This document shows, piece by piece, positions 5,618 to 6,727 of a DNA stretch of 6,727 nt; positions within the stretch are counted from its first letter, which is position 1, and each line of letters starts with the position of its first letter. A program made the translations under genes and the position numbers. Below the pieces are notes generated by a model. The model did no database searches and was not told where the DNA came from. It saw nothing but the letters and a program-made list of their open reading frames with translations. Source of the stretch: Sphingomonas sp. (lineage in GTDB: Bacteria; Pseudomonadota; Alphaproteobacteria; Sphingomonadales; Sphingomonadaceae). The stretch spans positions 1-6,727 of the forward strand of contig JAFBAM010000033.1 in NCBI GenBank assembly GCA_019247755.1. Direction: 5' to 3'.

Positions 5618-6727
5618 TCAGCGGTCGCTAAACAGGTCCTTCAGCTCCTTCGCGAGACCCCGAAGTCGTTTGGTGGCATCGCTCCACTCGACTGGTAGCG
5701 GGCTCTGAATCGGTGGTTCGCGCTCCGGTCGCCTGAACTCTAAAGGCAACTCCGGACCGCGCTGATGGTCGATGGCCGTCGCCGAGGTCATGAAGCCGTG
5801 CCAGATATCCGCAGGCACCGTTCCTCCGCTGACTTTGCCGAGCGATTTGTTGTCATCGCGACCGACCCAGACGCCAACGACGAGGTTCCCAGCAAAGCCA
5901 ATGAAAAGGGCGTCACGGTTCTCTTGGGTGGTGCCGGTCTTTCCGAAAGTCGGAATGCTAAGCGCCGCGCGCTTGCCGGTGCCGTCGTTCGCGGCGGCGT
6001 AGAGCAGGTCGAGCATCGGCCTCCAGTCACGCTGGCGATCGAGTGTTCCAGCCGAACGGAAGAAGGCCGCCAATCCTTCAGCGGGCTGCTCGTCGGGCAG
6101 TCCGCGCGCGGCAATGGGGTAGCGGCCGCTCGCGACCGCCGCATAAGCCGAAGTCAGTTCGAGCAGGCTGACGCCCGCCGTTCCCAGCGCCAGGCTGGGC
6201 TTGTCGGGAAGGGGGGTAGTGATCCCGAGGCCGCGCGCGGCACGCATCACATTCGACCGACCGACTTGCTCAGACAGGCGGACAGTCGCCGCATTGCTGG
6301 ATCGGGCGAAAGCCTCACGAAGTGTGATCTTTCCGCGATAGACACGGTCGCTGTTGAGCGGCGTCCAACCGTCGATCGTGATTGGAGCATCCTCGATCAT
6401 GCTGTCCGCAGTCCAGCCGGCGCGAAGCGCGGCCAGATACACGAAGAGCTTGAATGCCGATCCCGGCTGGCGTCGCGCCTGGGTCACGCGGTTGAACGGC
6501 GATTCCGCGTAATTCTTGCCTCCAACCATCGCGACGACCCGGCCGTCAGGCCGCATCGCGACGAGCGCCGCCTGGGCATCGCCAATTTGTGCCCGGCTAA
6601 TCGCTCGCGCGGCTAGCCGCTGGAGATTACTGTCGAGCGTAGTTTCGACCTTCACCTGCCCGAAGTCGGATTCGAACGCTCGCGCCGCGGAAGGCGCGAC
6701 CCAGTCGGCGAAATAAGTACCGGCCGG
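5618..6727 (-). CDS. Class A penicillin-binding protein, transpeptidase half (5' partial)
   Basis: The gene runs off the right edge; 369 C-terminal residues are visible. A possible GTG at 6655 is internal, because the frame continues upstream with a well-formed GTYFADWV segment and flows directly into VKVETTLDSNLQRLA, the usual entry to the transpeptidase domain of bifunctional (PBP1A/1C-like) enzymes. All three active-site motifs are present (window numbering from the first visible residue): SAFK with acylated Ser90 and Lys93, SSN (143-145) and KTG (263-265). Conserved surroundings include RQPGSAFK, NAATVRLSEQVG, ANDGTGKRA and the VWVGRDDN strand. The enzyme cross-links peptidoglycan stem peptides in the periplasm and is the target of beta-lactams. 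The GT51 transglycosylase domain and membrane anchor expected at the N-terminus lie outside the window. The C-terminus is a short Pro/Arg-rich tail ending in a basic helix, with no extra domain. Class A rather than class B is inferred from the motif style. Which paralogue it is cannot be decided. Confidence 0.93.
   Translation of the reverse strand, partial: PAGTYFADWVAPSAARAFESDFGQVKVETTLDSNLQRLAARAISRAQIGDAQAALVAMRPDGRVVAMVGGKNYAESPFNRVTQARRQPGSAFKLFVYLAALRAGWTADSMIEDAPITIDGWTPLNSDRVYRGKITLREAFARSSNAATVRLSEQVGRSNVMRAARGLGITTPLPDKPSLALGTAGVSLLELTSAYAAVASGRYPIAARGLPDEQPAEGLAAFFRSAGTLDRQRDWRPMLDLLYAAANDGTGKRAALSIPTFGKTGTTQENRDALFIGFAGNLVVGVWVGRDDNKSLGKVSGGTVPADIWHGFMTSATAIDHQRGPELPLEFRRPEREPPIQSPLPVEWSDATKRLRGLAKELKDLFSDR

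Noticed and set aside
5603..5626. Possible terminator just after the penicillin-binding protein gene (CCCG-TAG-CGGG)
   Set aside because: The stem is only 4 bp, it overlaps the stop codon region, and no T run follows.
5765..6616. A 283-codon plus-strand open frame opposite the penicillin-binding protein gene
   Set aside because: It is antisense to a gene with all three catalytic motifs, its product is Arg-rich low-complexity sequence without recognisable motifs, and long antisense frames are common in high-GC DNA.

Overview
The window looks like chromosomal DNA of an alphaproteobacterium, most likely a sphingomonad (Sphingomonas or a relative). I infer this from the high GC content, the form of the Flp pilin and the style of the class A penicillin-binding protein. 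This is recognition by eye; no database search was run. I see no RNA genes, insertion sequences, CRISPR arrays or phage genes.

Left part, plus strand (1-4809): two genes for cell-envelope carbohydrate work. The first, cut by the left edge, is a multi-pass membrane protein resembling GT-C type glycosyltransferases. After 47 bp comes a 1135-residue protein that joins three enzyme modules in one chain. These are a GH18-like glycosidase domain and a NodB-type polysaccharide deacetylase, both predicted periplasmic, and a processive GT2 glycosyltransferase, predicted cytoplasmic and followed by a membrane bundle. This resembles the PgaB + PgaC pair of the poly-N-acetylglucosamine (PNAG) system condensed into one polypeptide, and it is the most interesting object here. 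The two genes may be co-transcribed and may make or modify an amino-sugar exopolysaccharide.

Right part, minus strand (4848-6727): reading right to left, the C-terminal transpeptidase half of a class A penicillin-binding protein (cut by the right edge), then a 53-residue Flp-type type IVb pilin with a good ribosome binding site and a strong intrinsic terminator, then a 107-residue secreted, very basic, four-cysteine protein of unknown function. The last gene converges on the trifunctional enzyme with a 38-bp gap.

No gene-free stretch exceeds 300 bp; the longest is 158 bp, between the penicillin-binding protein and the pilin. All genes in the window concern the envelope or cell surface: polymer synthesis, peptidoglycan cross-linking, a surface pilin and an exported protein. 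Apart from the two plus-strand genes, nothing shows that they form one system.
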